Of a DNA stretch of 64,000 nt, positions 47,626 through 58,018 are shown piece after piece. The notes beneath the pieces are model-generated. The model was not told the origin of the DNA, did no database searches, and saw only the letters and a list, made by a program, of their open reading frames with translations. The translations under genes were made by a program, and so were the position numbers. The stretch's first letter is position 1. Each line of letters starts with the position of its first letter. Source of the DNA: Achromobacter spanius (GTDB taxonomy: Bacteria; Pseudomonadota; Gammaproteobacteria; Burkholderiales; Burkholderiaceae_B); NCBI RefSeq assembly GCF_029637605.1, contig NZ_CP121261.1, positions 6,262,001-6,326,000 on the forward strand, written 5' to 3'.

Positions 47626-47903
47626 TGCCCCCACGCTGCGCTCATTGCATTCGCTTGCTGCCCCCGAGGGGGCTGGCCCGCCTTGGGAGCGGCCCGGCGG
47701 CGGGCCGTTGCCCCAAGAGGGTGTGCCCCCACGCTGCGCTCATTGCATTCGCTTGCTGCCCCCCGAGGGGGCTGGCCCGCCTTGGGGCGGCCCGGCGGCG
47801 GGCCGTTGCCCCAAGAGGGTGTGCCCCCACGCTGCGCTCATTGCATTCGCTTGCTGCCCCCCGAGGGGGCTGGCCCGCCTTGGGAGCGGCCCGGCGGCGG
47901 GCC
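47626..47903. repeat. Nearly three tandem copies of a 98-bp palindromic element
   Basis: Copies start at 47626, 47724 and 47822, exactly 98 bp apart; the third is cut near 47903. Each begins TGCCCCCACGCTGCGCTCAT, contains the hairpin GCCCCC-GA-GGGGGC (or with 5 C), and ends in a longer stem in which CTTGGG..GCGGCCCG pairs with CGGGCCGTTGCCCCAAG. The copies differ by one or two bases. Similar GC-rich elements are scattered in Achromobacter/Bordetella intergenic DNA (from memory), and a degenerate one lies at 5847-5891. Confidence 0.9.
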
Positions 47904-47987
47904 GGCTTCCTGCTGGCGCGTTCGTTGCTTGCGCGCATCTTGGGCGGCAAGGGGGGGTTAGTTCTTTTGATTGAGGGCTTTTATAGG

Positions 47988-48021
47988 GCGAAAAAAAGCC
48001 CCATGGCGAACCATGGGGCTT
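47988..48021 (-). terminator. Rho-independent terminator of the formylglutamate hydrolase-like gene
   Basis: Reading leftward: AGCCCCATGG, loop TTCG, CCATGGGGCT, then a run of seven T (47997-48006 and 48011-48020 on the plus strand). Confidence 0.9.
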
Positions 48022-48094
48022 GGGCTTTGCAGCCCGCTTGCTCCGGCCAGTCTTACCACGCCGCTGGCCGGCACTTGTGCGTAAACGTCCGGCG

Positions 48095-48970
48095 TCAGGC
48101 CGTTTGCGCGCGAGTCCAGTTGATCAGCGCGGCGGTGAGGTCGCGCAGATCGGCCTTCAGGCGGCCATAGTTTTCGGTGGGACGCAGCGTCACTTCGTCC
48201 ATGTACAACTTGCGGTTGATTTCGATCTGCAGGCTGTGGCGGCCTTCTTCGGGGCGGCCGAAGGCGCGCACCAGTTCCACGCCCTTGTAGGGGTCGTTCA
48301 CGGTCACGTTGTAGCCGCGTTCGCGCAGCCAGGCCGCGATGAATTCCCGGAAGGCCGGGTCGCTGGTGCTGCCGTCGCGGTCACCCAGCACGAAGTCGGG
48401 GTGGACCAGGCCGGGGCGGTCGGTGGCGAAGGCGCCGGCCACGCTGGGCATGGAATGGCAGTTGATGTGCCAGACCTTGCCGAACTTCTTGTGGGCGGCA
48501 TCCAGCACCTGGCCAAGCGCGGCGTGGTACGGCTTCCAGCAGGCGTTGATGCGGTGGCGCACTTCTTCCACCGTCAGCTTGCGCTTGTACAGGGGTGTGC
48601 CGTCATCCAGCATGCGCCAGATCAGGCCCTTGCCCAGCTTCACCTTGGGCGACGCATTGATGGCGTCAGGCCAGGCTTCGTCCAGCAGCAATTCGTCGAT
48701 CTCGTCGGGTGCGCGGTTGGCGTCGATGTAGGCGCGCGGAAACGCGGCGGCAACCATCGGTACGCCCAGCTCAAGCGCGTCGCCCCACAGGTCGTCAACC
48801 CAGGTGTCCTCGGCAGTGCGCAGCGCGCCAAAGTCCACCGCGGCGGCGAAGTCGGGAGGGTAGGCGGTGCCGCTGTGCGGAGAGTCCAGCACGAGCGGGG
48901 CCGAGGATTCCGAATCCGGATATTGCTGCGGAAGGTCGAGCCGGTAAGACAGGGGTTGGGTAATTCGCAT
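48095..48970 (-). CDS. N-formylglutamate amidohydrolase family protein
   Basis: A 291-residue zinc hydrolase of the HutG/N-formylglutamate amidohydrolase family. Metal and substrate motifs: PLVLDSPHSGTAYPPDF, AYIDANRAPDEID, KVWHINCHSMPSVAG and the C-terminal HSLQIEINRKLYMDE. In histidine use this enzyme releases formate from formylglutamate, but no hut genes are nearby, and homologues also occur in other contexts. It is monocistronic with a terminator at 47988-48021. Confidence 0.87.
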   Translation of the reverse strand: MRITQPLSYRLDLPQQYPDSESSAPLVLDSPHSGTAYPPDFAAAVDFGALRTAEDTWVDDLWGDALELGVPMVAAAFPRAYIDANRAPDEIDELLLDEAWPDAINASPKVKLGKGLIWRMLDDGTPLYKRKLTVEEVRHRINACWKPYHAALGQVLDAAHKKFGKVWHINCHSMPSVAGAFATDRPGLVHPDFVLGDRDGSTSDPAFREFIAAWLRERGYNVTVNDPYKGVELVRAFGRPEEGRHSLQIEINRKLYMDEVTLRPTENYGRLKADLRDLTAALINWTRAQTA

Positions 48971-49040
48971 ATAGAGGTACTGCGTTCGTGAATCGGAGGC
49001 CCCCGCGGCCGAAGACGGCGCGGCGGGGGCCGAAGATCGC

Positions 49041-50030
49041 TTAGTCGATCTTCACGTTGGCTTCTTTGGCGATGCGCTTGTTCTTGGCGATTTCGGCAGC
49101 GATCTGCTTGCTGAAGTCGGCCGGACTATTGGCGGCGGGCGAGGCGCCCAGCGCTTCCAGGCGCGTCTTGACGTCGGCTTCCGCGCTGACCTTCTGCACG
49201 GCAGCGTTCAGCTTGGCCAGGATGGGCTCGGGCAGCTTGGCCGGGGCAACCAGGCCAAACCACGACGAGTCGTTCACGGCGGGCAGGCCGGCTTCGGCGA
49301 ACGTGGGCACGTCGGGCAGGGCAGCCACGCGCTTGGGCGAGGCAACGGCCATGGCGATCAGGCGGCCGGATTGCACGTGCGGCAGGGTGGACGGCAGGTT
49401 GTCATACATGACGTCAACCTGGCCGGCCAGCGCGTCATTCAGCGCCGGGCCCACGCCACGGTAGGGCACGTGCATCAGGTCGGTGCCCGACGACATCTTG
49501 AACAGCTCGCCCATCATGTGCGAGACCGAACCGTTGCCGGCCGACGCGTAGGTCAGCTTGCCCGGCTCGCTCTTGGCCAGCGCGATCAGTTCGGCAATGT
49601 TCTTCGCCTTGACCTTGGGGTTGATCGTCATGATGTTCGGCACGGCCGCCAGGTTCGAGATGGGCGTGAAGTCCTTCTCGCCATCGAACGGCAGGTTCGG
49701 GTAGATGGCCGGGTTGATGCCGTGGGTGCTGACAGTGGCGATGCCCAGGACGTAGCCGTCCGGCGCGCTGCTGGCAACGAAGGCGCTGCCGATCGAGCCG
49801 CCGGCGCCGCCGCGGTTTTCAACCACCACGGTCTGGCCCAGTTCCTTGCTCAGCTTGTCCGCGAACAGGCGGCCGACGATGTCGGTGGTGCCGCCGGGCG
49901 GGAAGGGAACGATCAGGCGGATGGGCTTGCTCGGGTACGCGTCTTCAGCGTGCGCGATACCCGAGGTCAGCGGCATGGCCAGGGTCGCGGCAGCGACACA
50001 CAGGCCCAGTACTACGTTACGGCGTTGCAT
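49041..50030 (-). CDS. Bug-family tripartite tricarboxylate receptor
   Basis: A 329-residue periplasmic solute receptor. The signal peptide is MQRRNVVLGLCVAAATLAMP and ends near GIAHA-E. The mature protein starts DAYPSKPIRLIVPFPPGG, the clear Bug (TctC) hallmark, followed by VGRLFADKLSKELGQTVVVE and GNGSVSHMMGELFKMSSG. These receptors, greatly expanded in Bordetella and Achromobacter, bind carboxylates, amino acids or nicotinate; the ligand is unknown. No TctA/TctB membrane partner adjoins. ATG 50030 has AGGGGAA upstream. It is divergent from a LysR regulator. Confidence 0.92.
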   Translation of the reverse strand: MQRRNVVLGLCVAAATLAMPLTSGIAHAEDAYPSKPIRLIVPFPPGGTTDIVGRLFADKLSKELGQTVVVENRGGAGGSIGSAFVASSAPDGYVLGIATVSTHGINPAIYPNLPFDGEKDFTPISNLAAVPNIMTINPKVKAKNIAELIALAKSEPGKLTYASAGNGSVSHMMGELFKMSSGTDLMHVPYRGVGPALNDALAGQVDVMYDNLPSTLPHVQSGRLIAMAVASPKRVAALPDVPTFAEAGLPAVNDSSWFGLVAPAKLPEPILAKLNAAVQKVSAEADVKTRLEALGASPAANSPADFSKQIAAEIAKNKRIAKEANVKID

Positions 50031-50290
50031 GGATTCCCCTAATAAATTGGAAAGCGGATGCGCAAAGGCAGACGCAAACGCAATGATTCTTTCCTGGCGG
50101 GGCGGTTTGCGCAAACGAAAGTTTCTCCGTAAGCTATGACTTTTTTTCATGCCTCCTCTTTGCCGACACGGATCGGACGTTACTTTTATGTAACTTTTTC
50201 GTGGCACGGCTACTGCTGGAAGGCTGGGGCCAACACGCCCCGATCACGCCCCGGCCGGGGCAGGAGTCCCACGCACGGTGGGCACGATAC

Positions 50291-51217
50291 ATGCGACGTT
50301 TCTGTCCCTCATTAACCGATTTACAGGCGTTTGAAGTGGCGGCGCGGCACAGCAGTTTTACGCGCGCGGCGCAAGAATTGTGTGTCACGCAGGGGGCCGT
50401 CAGTAAACAGGTGAAACATCTGGAAGAGTTCGTCGGCGTCGAACTATTCCTACGGATCAGGCAAGGCCTGGTATTGACCGAGGCGGGCCGCAGCTATCTG
50501 ACCAAGGTCCAGGCCGGCCTGGGCCAGATCGAAGCGGCTACCGTCGAACTGATTGCGCATCAGGGGCAAGGCGGCACGCTCAACCTGACCTGTATGCCCA
50601 CGTTCGGCGCCCGCTGGCTGATTCCGCGCCTGACCGCCTTCATGCGGCTGCGCCCCGACATCCATGTAGAGTTCCTGCCGCACCGCCAAGGCTATGATTT
50701 TTCCACGCCTGAACTGGACGCGGCAGTCCGGTTTGGTGAAGGCCTGTGGCCGGGTAGCGGCGCCGACTACATCGTGGGCCGAGACATCGTGCCGGTGTGC
50801 AGCCCCCGCCTTATTCCGGGTGGCTGCCCCTCGCCGGAGGCGCTGCTGACCTATCCGCTGCTGCACCATACGTCGGCGCTGGAAGGTTGGCGCGATTGGT
50901 TCGAGCAGGCCGGCTGCGACAGCCGGCGCAGCCTGGAAGGGGCGCGCTTTGACCAATACGCGCTGCTGTCCCAGGCCGCCGCGGCCGGTTTTGGCGTGGC
51001 GCTGATTCCGCGCTGCCTGATTGAAGACGAACTGCGCGACGGCAAGCTGGCCGTGGCCATGAAGCTGCCGATCCGCGCGCGCATGGGCTACTACCTGTGC
51101 TATCCCGAGCAGAAAGCCAACCTGCCAACCTTGCAGGCGTTTCGCGCCTGGCTGATGGAAGTCTCCCGGGCGGCCGAGCCGCAGCCCAGGGAAGACGCCG
51201 TGTCCGAACTAAAATAG
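50291..51217 (+). CDS. LysR-family regulator (GcvA-like)
   Basis: A 308-residue LysR-type regulator of the GcvA/AmpR branch: [20 protein letters not shown], helix-turn-helix [20 protein letters not shown], then [15 protein letters not shown]. The effector domain has [16 protein letters not shown] and ARHS-type loops of this branch. ATG 50291 places the helix-turn-helix at its normal distance from the N-terminus; the frame extends 30 codons upstream without conserved sequence. It is divergent from the Bug receptor gene and probably controls it. mnmA follows after 7 bp. Confidence 0.87.
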   Translation: MRRFCPSLTDLQAFEVAARHSSFTRAAQELCVTQGAVSKQVKHLEEFVGVELFLRIRQGLVLTEAGRSYLTKVQAGLGQIEAATVELIAHQGQGGTLNLTCMPTFGARWLIPRLTAFMRLRPDIHVEFLPHRQGYDFSTPELDAAVRFGEGLWPGSGADYIVGRDIVPVCSPRLIPGGCPSPEALLTYPLLHHTSALEGWRDWFEQAGCDSRRSLEGARFDQYALLSQAAAAGFGVALIPRCLIEDELRDGKLAVAMKLPIRARMGYYLCYPEQKANLPTLQAFRAWLMEVSRAAEPQPREDAVSELK

Positions 51218-51224
51218 CCGCATC

Positions 51225-52343
51225 ATGAGTCAAATATCCACCAAAAAAGGCCGCGTGGTCGTGGGCATGTCGGGCGGGGTCGATTCTTCGGTCACGGCCT
51301 GGCTGCTCAAGCAACAAGGCTATGACGTCGTCGGCTTGTTCATGAAGAACTGGGAAGACGACGACGATTCCGAATACTGCTCAACTCGCCAAGACCTGTT
51401 GGACGCCGCCAGCGTTGCCGACCTGGTTGGCGTTGAGTTCGAATTCGTCAACTTTGCCGCCGAATACAAGGACCGCGTGTTCGCGGAATTCCTGCGCGAA
51501 TATTCGGCGGGCCGCACGCCCAACCCCGACGTGCTGTGCAATGCCGAAATCAAGTTCAAGGCTTTTCTTGACCACGCCATGGCGCTGGGCGCCGAGCACA
51601 TCGCCACGGGCCATTACGCCCGGGTGCGCGAAGTGCCGGCGGCCGGCGGCGGCACGCAGTTCCAGTTGCTCAAGGCGCTGGACGCCTCCAAGGACCAAAG
51701 CTATTTCCTGCATCGGTTGAACCAGGCCCAGTTGTCGCGCACGCTGTTCCCGCTGGGCGAGATCCACAAGACCGAAGTGCGGCGCATCGCACACGAGATC
51801 GGCCTGCACAATGCTGCCAAGAAGGATTCCACCGGCATCTGCTTCATTGGCGAGCGTCCGTTTCGCGAATTCCTGAACCGCTACCTGCCGACCGAGCCGG
51901 GTCCTATCCTGACGCCGGAAGGCCAGCAGGTGGGGCGCCACGAAGGCCTGTCGTTCTACACGCTGGGTCAGCGCAAGGGCCTGGGCGTGGGCGGCGTGAA
52001 GGGGCGCCAGCGTGAAGACGGCACGGCCGAGGCCTGGTACGTGGCGCGCAAGGATCTGGAGCGCAACATCCTGTACGTGGTGCAGGGGCATGATCATCCG
52101 TGGCTGCTGTCCGGTCAATTGCAGGCGCAGGACGCCAGCTGGGTGGCGGGCAATCCGCCCGAGATCGCGGGCTATGGCGCCAAGACACGCTACCGCCAGG
52201 CGGATGCGGCCTGCCGTCTGGACAAGGCTGATGGCGACACCTTCGCCCTGGATTTCGCCGAGCCCCAGTGGGCCGTGACGCCTGGCCAGTCGGCCGTGCT
52301 TTACGATGGCGACGTTTGCCTGGGCGGCGGCATCATTCTGTAG
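51225..52343 (+). CDS. mnmA: tRNA-specific 2-thiouridylase
   Basis: Adds sulfur to U34 of tRNA Lys, Glu and Gln. The 372-residue protein has the PP-loop [15 protein letters not shown] near residues 15-29 and the two catalytic cysteines in [16 protein letters not shown] and [16 protein letters not shown]; the C-terminal OB-fold ends [16 protein letters not shown]. It starts 7 bp after the LysR gene; TAAAAT at 51210-51215 just before ATG 51225 could be its own -10 box with a near-leaderless transcript. A terminator follows. Confidence 0.96.
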   Translation: MSQISTKKGRVVVGMSGGVDSSVTAWLLKQQGYDVVGLFMKNWEDDDDSEYCSTRQDLLDAASVADLVGVEFEFVNFAAEYKDRVFAEFLREYSAGRTPNPDVLCNAEIKFKAFLDHAMALGAEHIATGHYARVREVPAAGGGTQFQLLKALDASKDQSYFLHRLNQAQLSRTLFPLGEIHKTEVRRIAHEIGLHNAAKKDSTGICFIGERPFREFLNRYLPTEPGPILTPEGQQVGRHEGLSFYTLGQRKGLGVGGVKGRQREDGTAEAWYVARKDLERNILYVVQGHDHPWLLSGQLQAQDASWVAGNPPEIAGYGAKTRYRQADAACRLDKADGDTFALDFAEPQWAVTPGQSAVLYDGDVCLGGGIIL

Positions 52344-52375
52344 CACGCCCCTCCGGCGCGTGTGCGATCAAGCAG

Positions 52376-52410
52376 GGCCCCGTGGGTGCGACGCCCGCGG
52401 GGCCTTGTTC
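52376..52410 (+). terminator. Rho-independent terminator after mnmA
   Basis: GGCCCCG (52376-52382) pairs with CGGGGCC (52398-52404); the inner part continues TGGG/CCCG. TTGTTC follows. Confidence 0.75.
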
Positions 52411-52445
52411 ATGAACCTAAGAATTCAAAACGAGAGGAGAGGGTT

Positions 52446-53267
52446 GTGGACGTTTCGATGGTGATTTGCCTGCTGGTGCTGGGCGCGGTGGCCGGCTTTG
52501 CGGCGGGGCTGCTGGGAATCGGCGGTGGGATGCTGCTGGTGCCGCTGTTGACAATGCTGTTCTCTTGGCAGGGCATGCCGCCCGAGCTTGTGGTGCACGC
52601 AGCCATCGCCACGTCGATGACGTCCATCCTGTTCACGTCGATTTCCAGCGTGCGGGCGCATCAGCAGCGCGGCACGATCAAATGGAACATCGTATGGGCC
52701 ATGGCGCCGGGCATCATCATTGGCGGCCTGGTGTCGGGCGGCGCGGTGTTCGCCGCGCTCAGCACCTTGTGGCTGTCCTTGTTCTTCGCGTTGTTCGTCG
52801 GCTATTCAGGCTGGAGCATGCTGCGCAACAAGAAGCCCAAGCCAGCTCGCCAGATGCCAGGCGTGGTGGGCACCAGCGCGGCGGGGGCGGGTATCGGCTT
52901 CCTGTCGGGGCTGGTCGGCGCGGGCGGCGGATTCCTGTCGGTGCCTTTCATGGTCTGGTGCAACGTGGCCCTGCACAACGCGGTGTCGACGTCGGCCGCG
53001 CTGGGCTTCCCGATTGCGCTGGCAAACAGTGTGGGCTATGTGGTGTCGGGCCTGAATGAAGGTACCTCGCGTCCCGGCATGCTGGGCTACATATACTGGC
53101 CGGCCTTGCTGGCGCTGGTGTGCACCAGCGTGCTGACCGCGCCGTTGGGCGCGCGGATGGCGCACCGCTTGCCGGTGCAGACGTTGAAGCGGGTGTTTGC
53201 GTGCCTGTTGTTCGCTCTGGCGGCGTACATGCTGTTCAAGGCCTGGCAGACCTTTGCGGGGCAATAG
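52446..53267 (+). CDS. TauE/SafE family membrane permease
   Basis: A 273-residue membrane protein with about eight helices in two repeats, the TauE/SafE (DUF81) fold of sulfite, sulfoacetate or other anion exporters. The repeat glycine motifs are GFAAGLLGIGGGMLLVPLL near residue 16 and GFLSGLVGAGGGFLSVPFM in the second half. GTG 52446 is preferred: GAGGAGAGG lies five bases upstream and the first helix begins right after it; the frame upstream is unconserved. Substrate unknown; the gene is alone. Confidence 0.88.
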   Translation: MDVSMVICLLVLGAVAGFAAGLLGIGGGMLLVPLLTMLFSWQGMPPELVVHAAIATSMTSILFTSISSVRAHQQRGTIKWNIVWAMAPGIIIGGLVSGGAVFAALSTLWLSLFFALFVGYSGWSMLRNKKPKPARQMPGVVGTSAAGAGIGFLSGLVGAGGGFLSVPFMVWCNVALHNAVSTSAALGFPIALANSVGYVVSGLNEGTSRPGMLGYIYWPALLALVCTSVLTAPLGARMAHRLPVQTLKRVFACLLFALAAYMLFKAWQTFAGQ

Positions 53268-53325
53268 CCGCAATAGGGGCAAGAGGTCGGTAGCGGCGGC
53301 TTGCCATGCCGCTGCCGCAACGCAA

Positions 53326-53388
53326 ACCGGCCGCGCGTGGCGGCCGGTCGTCAAGTGCGCCTGCCTGGTGGGCAGGCCACGCGCACTT
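53326..53388. terminator. Two hairpins between convergent TauE/SafE and GST genes
   Basis: ACCGGCCGC/GCGGCCGGT (53326-53334 and 53340-53348) and a longer interrupted stem, AAGTGCGC...GCGCACTT (53353-53360 and 53381-53388) with an inner CCTGCC/GGCAGG. Neither has a T run. The second reaches the GST stop codon. Confidence 0.5.
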
Positions 53389-53999
53389 CAGGCGGTTTGG
53401 GGCATGGTGTCGATGAACGACTGGCGCTGAGCCAGTTTGTCGTGCAAACGGGCCAGGTTCAGATGGTTGGCGCGCCAGTCCAGCGCGGCAAAGCGCAGGT
53501 CCAGGTAGCCCAGCGCGCAACCGACGGCAATGTCGGCCAGGCTGTAGTTGATGCCCATGCAGTGGGCGTTGTCACCCAGGCTCTTGTTCATGGCGTCCAG
53601 GCTGGCGTGGATCTTGCCGAATTGGCGTTCGATCCATTCCGGGCTGCGCTGAGCTTCGGGGCGCTGGTTTTCCTTGACGATGGCCACACAGGCGTCCAGG
53701 ACGCCATCGGCGATGGCTTCCCAGCATTTGACGGCCGCGCGGTCGCGCCCCTGCTGGGGAATCAGGCGGGCCACGGGCGACAGGGTGTCCAGGTACTCGA
53801 CGATGACGCGCGAATCAAACAGCGCGCCGCCATCTTCCATGACCAGGCACGGAACTTTGCCCAGCGGGTTGTACGTTTGGATCTGCGTGTCGGCGGACCA
53901 GACGTTTTCGAGTTCAAGCCGGTAGTCCAGCTTTTTCTCGGCCATGACGATACGCACTTTGCGTACGTATGGACTGGTAAGCGAGCCGATCAGTTTCAT
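53388..53999 (-). CDS. Glutathione S-transferase family protein
   Basis: A 203-residue GST. The thioredoxin-fold N-terminus reads MKLIGSLTSPYVRKVRIVMA with the catalytic Ser position, then NPLGKVPCLVMEDGGALFDS with the glutathione-binding Pro and Ser, and VIVEYLDTL. The all-helical C-terminal domain contains INYSLADIAVGCALGYLDLR. ATG 53999 is the conserved start. The substrate is not known. It is divergent from purB. Confidence 0.92.
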   Translation of the reverse strand: MKLIGSLTSPYVRKVRIVMAEKKLDYRLELENVWSADTQIQTYNPLGKVPCLVMEDGGALFDSRVIVEYLDTLSPVARLIPQQGRDRAAVKCWEAIADGVLDACVAIVKENQRPEAQRSPEWIERQFGKIHASLDAMNKSLGDNAHCMGINYSLADIAVGCALGYLDLRFAALDWRANHLNLARLHDKLAQRQSFIDTMPQTA

Positions 54000-54142
54000 G
54001 GAGTCACAAGCGGAGTCGAAAAGCGGCCGAAGTATAGCAGGCCGCATGACGGTCACACCGTCCGCGGGTCGGAATCTTCGCCAGTTTGCCACAATGTTGC
54101 ATGCCCCCGGATGATAAAATCGTCGGGTTTTCCCATCCGTAG

Positions 54143-55537
<1,395 letters not shown>

Positions 55538-55595
55538 TCGCCATGCCGCGCGCGTCATGCGCGCGGCATTCTTGATGTACTTACGGGAGATTGCA

Positions 55596-56054
55596 ATGCA
55601 AAAGTTGTCCACGCTTGTCGCGTTGGCCTGTATGACCGTGGCGCCGTTGCTAGCGACGACCGCCTCGGCGCAGTTCGCCAAGCCCGAAGATGCGGTCAAG
55701 TACCGCCAATCGGCGCTGACGCTGATGGCCTCGCACTTTGGTCGCATGGCGCCGGTGGTCAAGGGTCAGGCGCCGTACGACGCCGCGCAGATCAAGGCCA
55801 ACGTCGAGGTCTTGAAGACCCTCTCGGCGCTGCCGTGGACGGCTTTTGGGCCGGGTACGGAAGGCGGCGATGCGCGCCCCGAAATCTGGAGCGATGCCGC
55901 GGGTTTCAAGCAAAAGCAGCAAGCCTTCCAGGACAACATCGTGAAGCTGTCGGCCGCGGCTGACTCGGGCGATCTGGACAAGCTGCGAGCCGCCTTTGGC
56001 GACGTGGGCGCCAGTTGCAAGGCCTGCCACGATTCGTACCGCAAGAAGAAGTAA
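55596..56054 (+). CDS. Cytochrome c'
   Basis: A 152-residue periplasmic c-type cytochrome with a signal peptide ending TASA-Q. The mature helical part begins FAKPEDAVKYRQSALTLMAS and the single haem site CKACH (residues 141-145) is at the extreme C-terminus, the hallmark of class II cytochromes c'. These four-helix proteins bind NO and protect against nitrosative stress. It is convergent with a cytochrome b561, which may reduce it; pairing of the two genes is common. Confidence 0.92.
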   Translation: MQKLSTLVALACMTVAPLLATTASAQFAKPEDAVKYRQSALTLMASHFGRMAPVVKGQAPYDAAQIKANVEVLKTLSALPWTAFGPGTEGGDARPEIWSDAAGFKQKQQAFQDNIVKLSAAADSGDLDKLRAAFGDVGASCKACHDSYRKKK

Positions 56055-56093
56055 GACGTTGCCGTCTTCGGGCGGCATCGATACTTACCACGC

Positions 56094-56126
56094 AAAAGCC
56101 CTTCGACGTATCGAAGGGCTTTTTGT
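56094..56126. terminator. Bidirectional terminator
   Basis: AAAGCCCTTCGA (56095-56106), loop CGTA, TCGAAGGGCTTT (56111-56122), then TTGTTTTTT, between the convergent cytochrome genes. Confidence 0.9.
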
Positions 56127-56156
56127 TTTTTGGCTGCTGGATCGGCGCGTGGCGGA

Positions 56157-56849
56157 TTACGAAAAAGACATGTCGGCTACGACTTCTATCGACCGTATCC
56201 ACAACACCAGGCCCGTCACGCAGGCGCCCAGCACCAGGGCGCGCAACCACACGGCAAAGCCGTCCTGCGCGGGCGGTGTGCCGGCGGGCAGGTCCTTGGC
56301 GTCGACGTCGCCTGTGATGATGGCGCGCACCAGGCGCTTGCGGCGCACCAGCGCGTACCAGGCCACCGCCAGAAGGTGCAGCGCGATCAGGGCGATGATG
56401 ACCCATTCGTTCAGTTTGTGCCACGAGGTCAGTGCGCCGGAGGTGGCCGCGCTGACGTAACCGAACAAGGGTCCTTGCGTCATGATGTCGTCGGTGGTGA
56501 ACAGGCCGCTTACGGCTTGAAAACCGACGACCAGCAGCAGCGCCAATACCGACAGGGCGCCCAGCGGATTATGCCCGGCGGGCGCGGCAGCGCCCTTGAG
56601 GTATTTGGCCACCGCGCCGGGGCCGCGCACGAAGGTGGCAAAGCGGGCATAGCGCGGGCCGACAATGCCCCACAACAGGCGGAAGATGATCAGGCCCAGC
56701 GCCGTACAGCCAAAGCGCACGTGCCAGTCCATATATAGGCCGCCCAGCTTGACGCTGACAAACGCGCCGACGATACAGACGACTAGCGCCCAGTGGAAGA
56801 GGCGGGTGGGAAGGTCCCAGATGCGTACCGCGAGTCGGTTGTTCTGCAT
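56157..56849 (-). CDS. Cytochrome b561-type membrane protein
   Basis: A 230-residue inner-membrane dihaem cytochrome b related to hydrogenase cytochrome b subunits. It begins VRIWDLPTRLFHWALVV with a haem-ligand His, has MDWHVRFGCTALGLIIFRLL with another, and ALTSWHKLNEWVIIALIALH with two more, giving four helices. It probably passes electrons from quinol to a periplasmic cytochrome, here plausibly the convergent cytochrome c'. Confidence 0.9.
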   Translation of the reverse strand: MQNNRLAVRIWDLPTRLFHWALVVCIVGAFVSVKLGGLYMDWHVRFGCTALGLIIFRLLWGIVGPRYARFATFVRGPGAVAKYLKGAAAPAGHNPLGALSVLALLLVVGFQAVSGLFTTDDIMTQGPLFGYVSAATSGALTSWHKLNEWVIIALIALHLLAVAWYALVRRKRLVRAIITGDVDAKDLPAGTPPAQDGFAVWLRALVLGACVTGLVLWIRSIEVVADMSFS

Positions 56850-56982
56850 GGGGGAAATTACTCAGGCTACGTTGCCAGCGACTTTATCACGCAAGAAATG
56901 AAATCGCCGTGGCTCAAATTGAAATCGCCGCGGTTCAGGCGCGGCGAGCGGGCAGAAAAATCGGCGCCGTGGCGCCGATGGT

Positions 56983-57264
56983 TTAGTACGAAGCGTTGCG
57001 CACCGACTCGATGCGATGCACGTGCTCGTGGCGGAAGCGGATGCGTTGGCCGGGCGCCTTTTGTGCCGAGCCGCCGCAAGCGACGACTTCAGTCGTGTAG
57101 GTCGTCGTGCCGTTGATCGGCGCGTTGAAGATGACCGTTGCACGAATGGCCGGGCCATTGGCCGGTTGCAGATGAACGATGTCGCCGATGTGAATCGGGG
57201 TGTTGTCCAGCTTCGTGTGAGCGGGGCGGCGGATCAGGTCCGAGGTAGTGAAACGAGTATTCAT
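56983..57264 (-). CDS. Small protein of unknown function
   Basis: A 93-residue soluble protein I do not recognise. It is rich in beta-prone segments: LDNTPIHIGDIVHLQPANGP, AIRATVIFNAPINGTTTYTT and GQRIRFRHEHVHRIESV, suggesting a small SH3- or KOW-like barrel that may bind nucleic acid. No signal peptide, membrane helix or cysteine motif (one Cys). ATG 57264 is the only reasonable start. It stands alone between cytochrome b561 and an 0.75-kb gene-free region. Confidence 0.65.
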   Translation of the reverse strand: MNTRFTTSDLIRRPAHTKLDNTPIHIGDIVHLQPANGPAIRATVIFNAPINGTTTYTTEVVACGGSAQKAPGQRIRFRHEHVHRIESVRNASY

Positions 57265-58018
57265 GGTGTGTGTTCTCTTAAGTTCTAGTTATTAGAAAAG
57301 CTGCGTGTTGCGCATGCTGCGAAGGGCGGACGTACCAAAAGCGCCTCGCGTCCTCGCGGTTGCCTTGTCGCCGGGTTTTTTCCGACAGGGCAGGCATGAC
57401 ACTAACGCATAAGTGTTGCCATCAGTTTGCGCATTCTCATGTTTTTTGCGTGCGCGCGTAACGGGGTGGTGCAGCCGATGCCATCAGTCAGTCCTGGACG
57501 GTATCGGTTCGGGCTCAAGTGGCGTGCTTGCGGTAGCAGGCGGCCGTCAGGCCCGAGAGGTCGCTCAGAGAGGGTTGGCTCTGGCGGTTGCTGTGCGGCT
57601 GTTCGTCGTGGTTACGACTTGGGCTGCAACGTGTCTTGTTGCTTGTTTTTAAACTTCTTTCCAAACCGGACTGGCGGGATGGTGAAGATGTACTTGGCTG
57701 TTGCCGTGCTTTCCAGGCGGAGGCCGACGATTTGCGTTTTCGCGTTATGGGTTTTCGCAAACCGGATCGAATTTCCGGGTGGTTGGCAGGCTGCTGGCAA
57801 AGCGCGCTTGTGTGGCGCTGTTGAGTCTGGTTCACCAGAATCAAGCCAGGAGTGTGACCAACTTCTTGAATACTTCTTCTTGAATGCTTCTTGAATGTTT
57901 CCGGCCTATTTATTCTGGGAAATATGGTGGCGCAGAAAACATTAGTCGTCGATATTATCGGAAAAAAAACGCGGTTGCAAGCCTTTTTTGATGGCGGCTT
58001 GCAAGGCCGCCATCGCGC
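57265..58018. other. Gene-free region
   Basis: About 0.75 kb without a convincing gene. Overlapping open frames of 60-155 codons exist on the plus strand but lack ribosome-binding sites and family resemblance. The part after 57600 is AT-richer. It contains three copies of CTTCTTGAAT (57862-57871, 57876-57885, 57887-57896) and the terminator of the next leftward gene. Confidence 0.5.
57962..58015 (-). terminator. Terminator of the 119-residue unknown gene
   Basis: Reading leftward, GCGGCCTTGCAAGCC pairs with GGCTTGCAACCGC (two-base bulge), followed by GTTTTTTTT. An alternative stem GATGGCGGC/GCCGCCATC competes with it. Confidence 0.7.

Larger units (their letters stand above)
47580..48094. 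other. Intergenic region before pntAa
   Basis: A 515-bp gap between two leftward genes. It holds the tandem 98-bp elements (47626-47903), a stretch without features (47904-47987), and the terminator of the upstream gene (47988-48021). Open frames through the repeats are artefacts of the repeated GC-rich sequence. Confidence 0.7.

Noticed and set aside
47626..47903. CRISPR-like array
   Set aside because: The copies are contiguous 98-bp units with no unique spacers and no cas genes nearby.
47626..48000. Overlapping open frames through the 98-bp repeats
   Set aside because: They only translate the repeated palindromic DNA; no ribosome-binding site or protein family.
57413..57894. Overlapping plus-strand ORFs in the gene-free region
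   Set aside because: Mutually overlapping frames with no start signals or family features.
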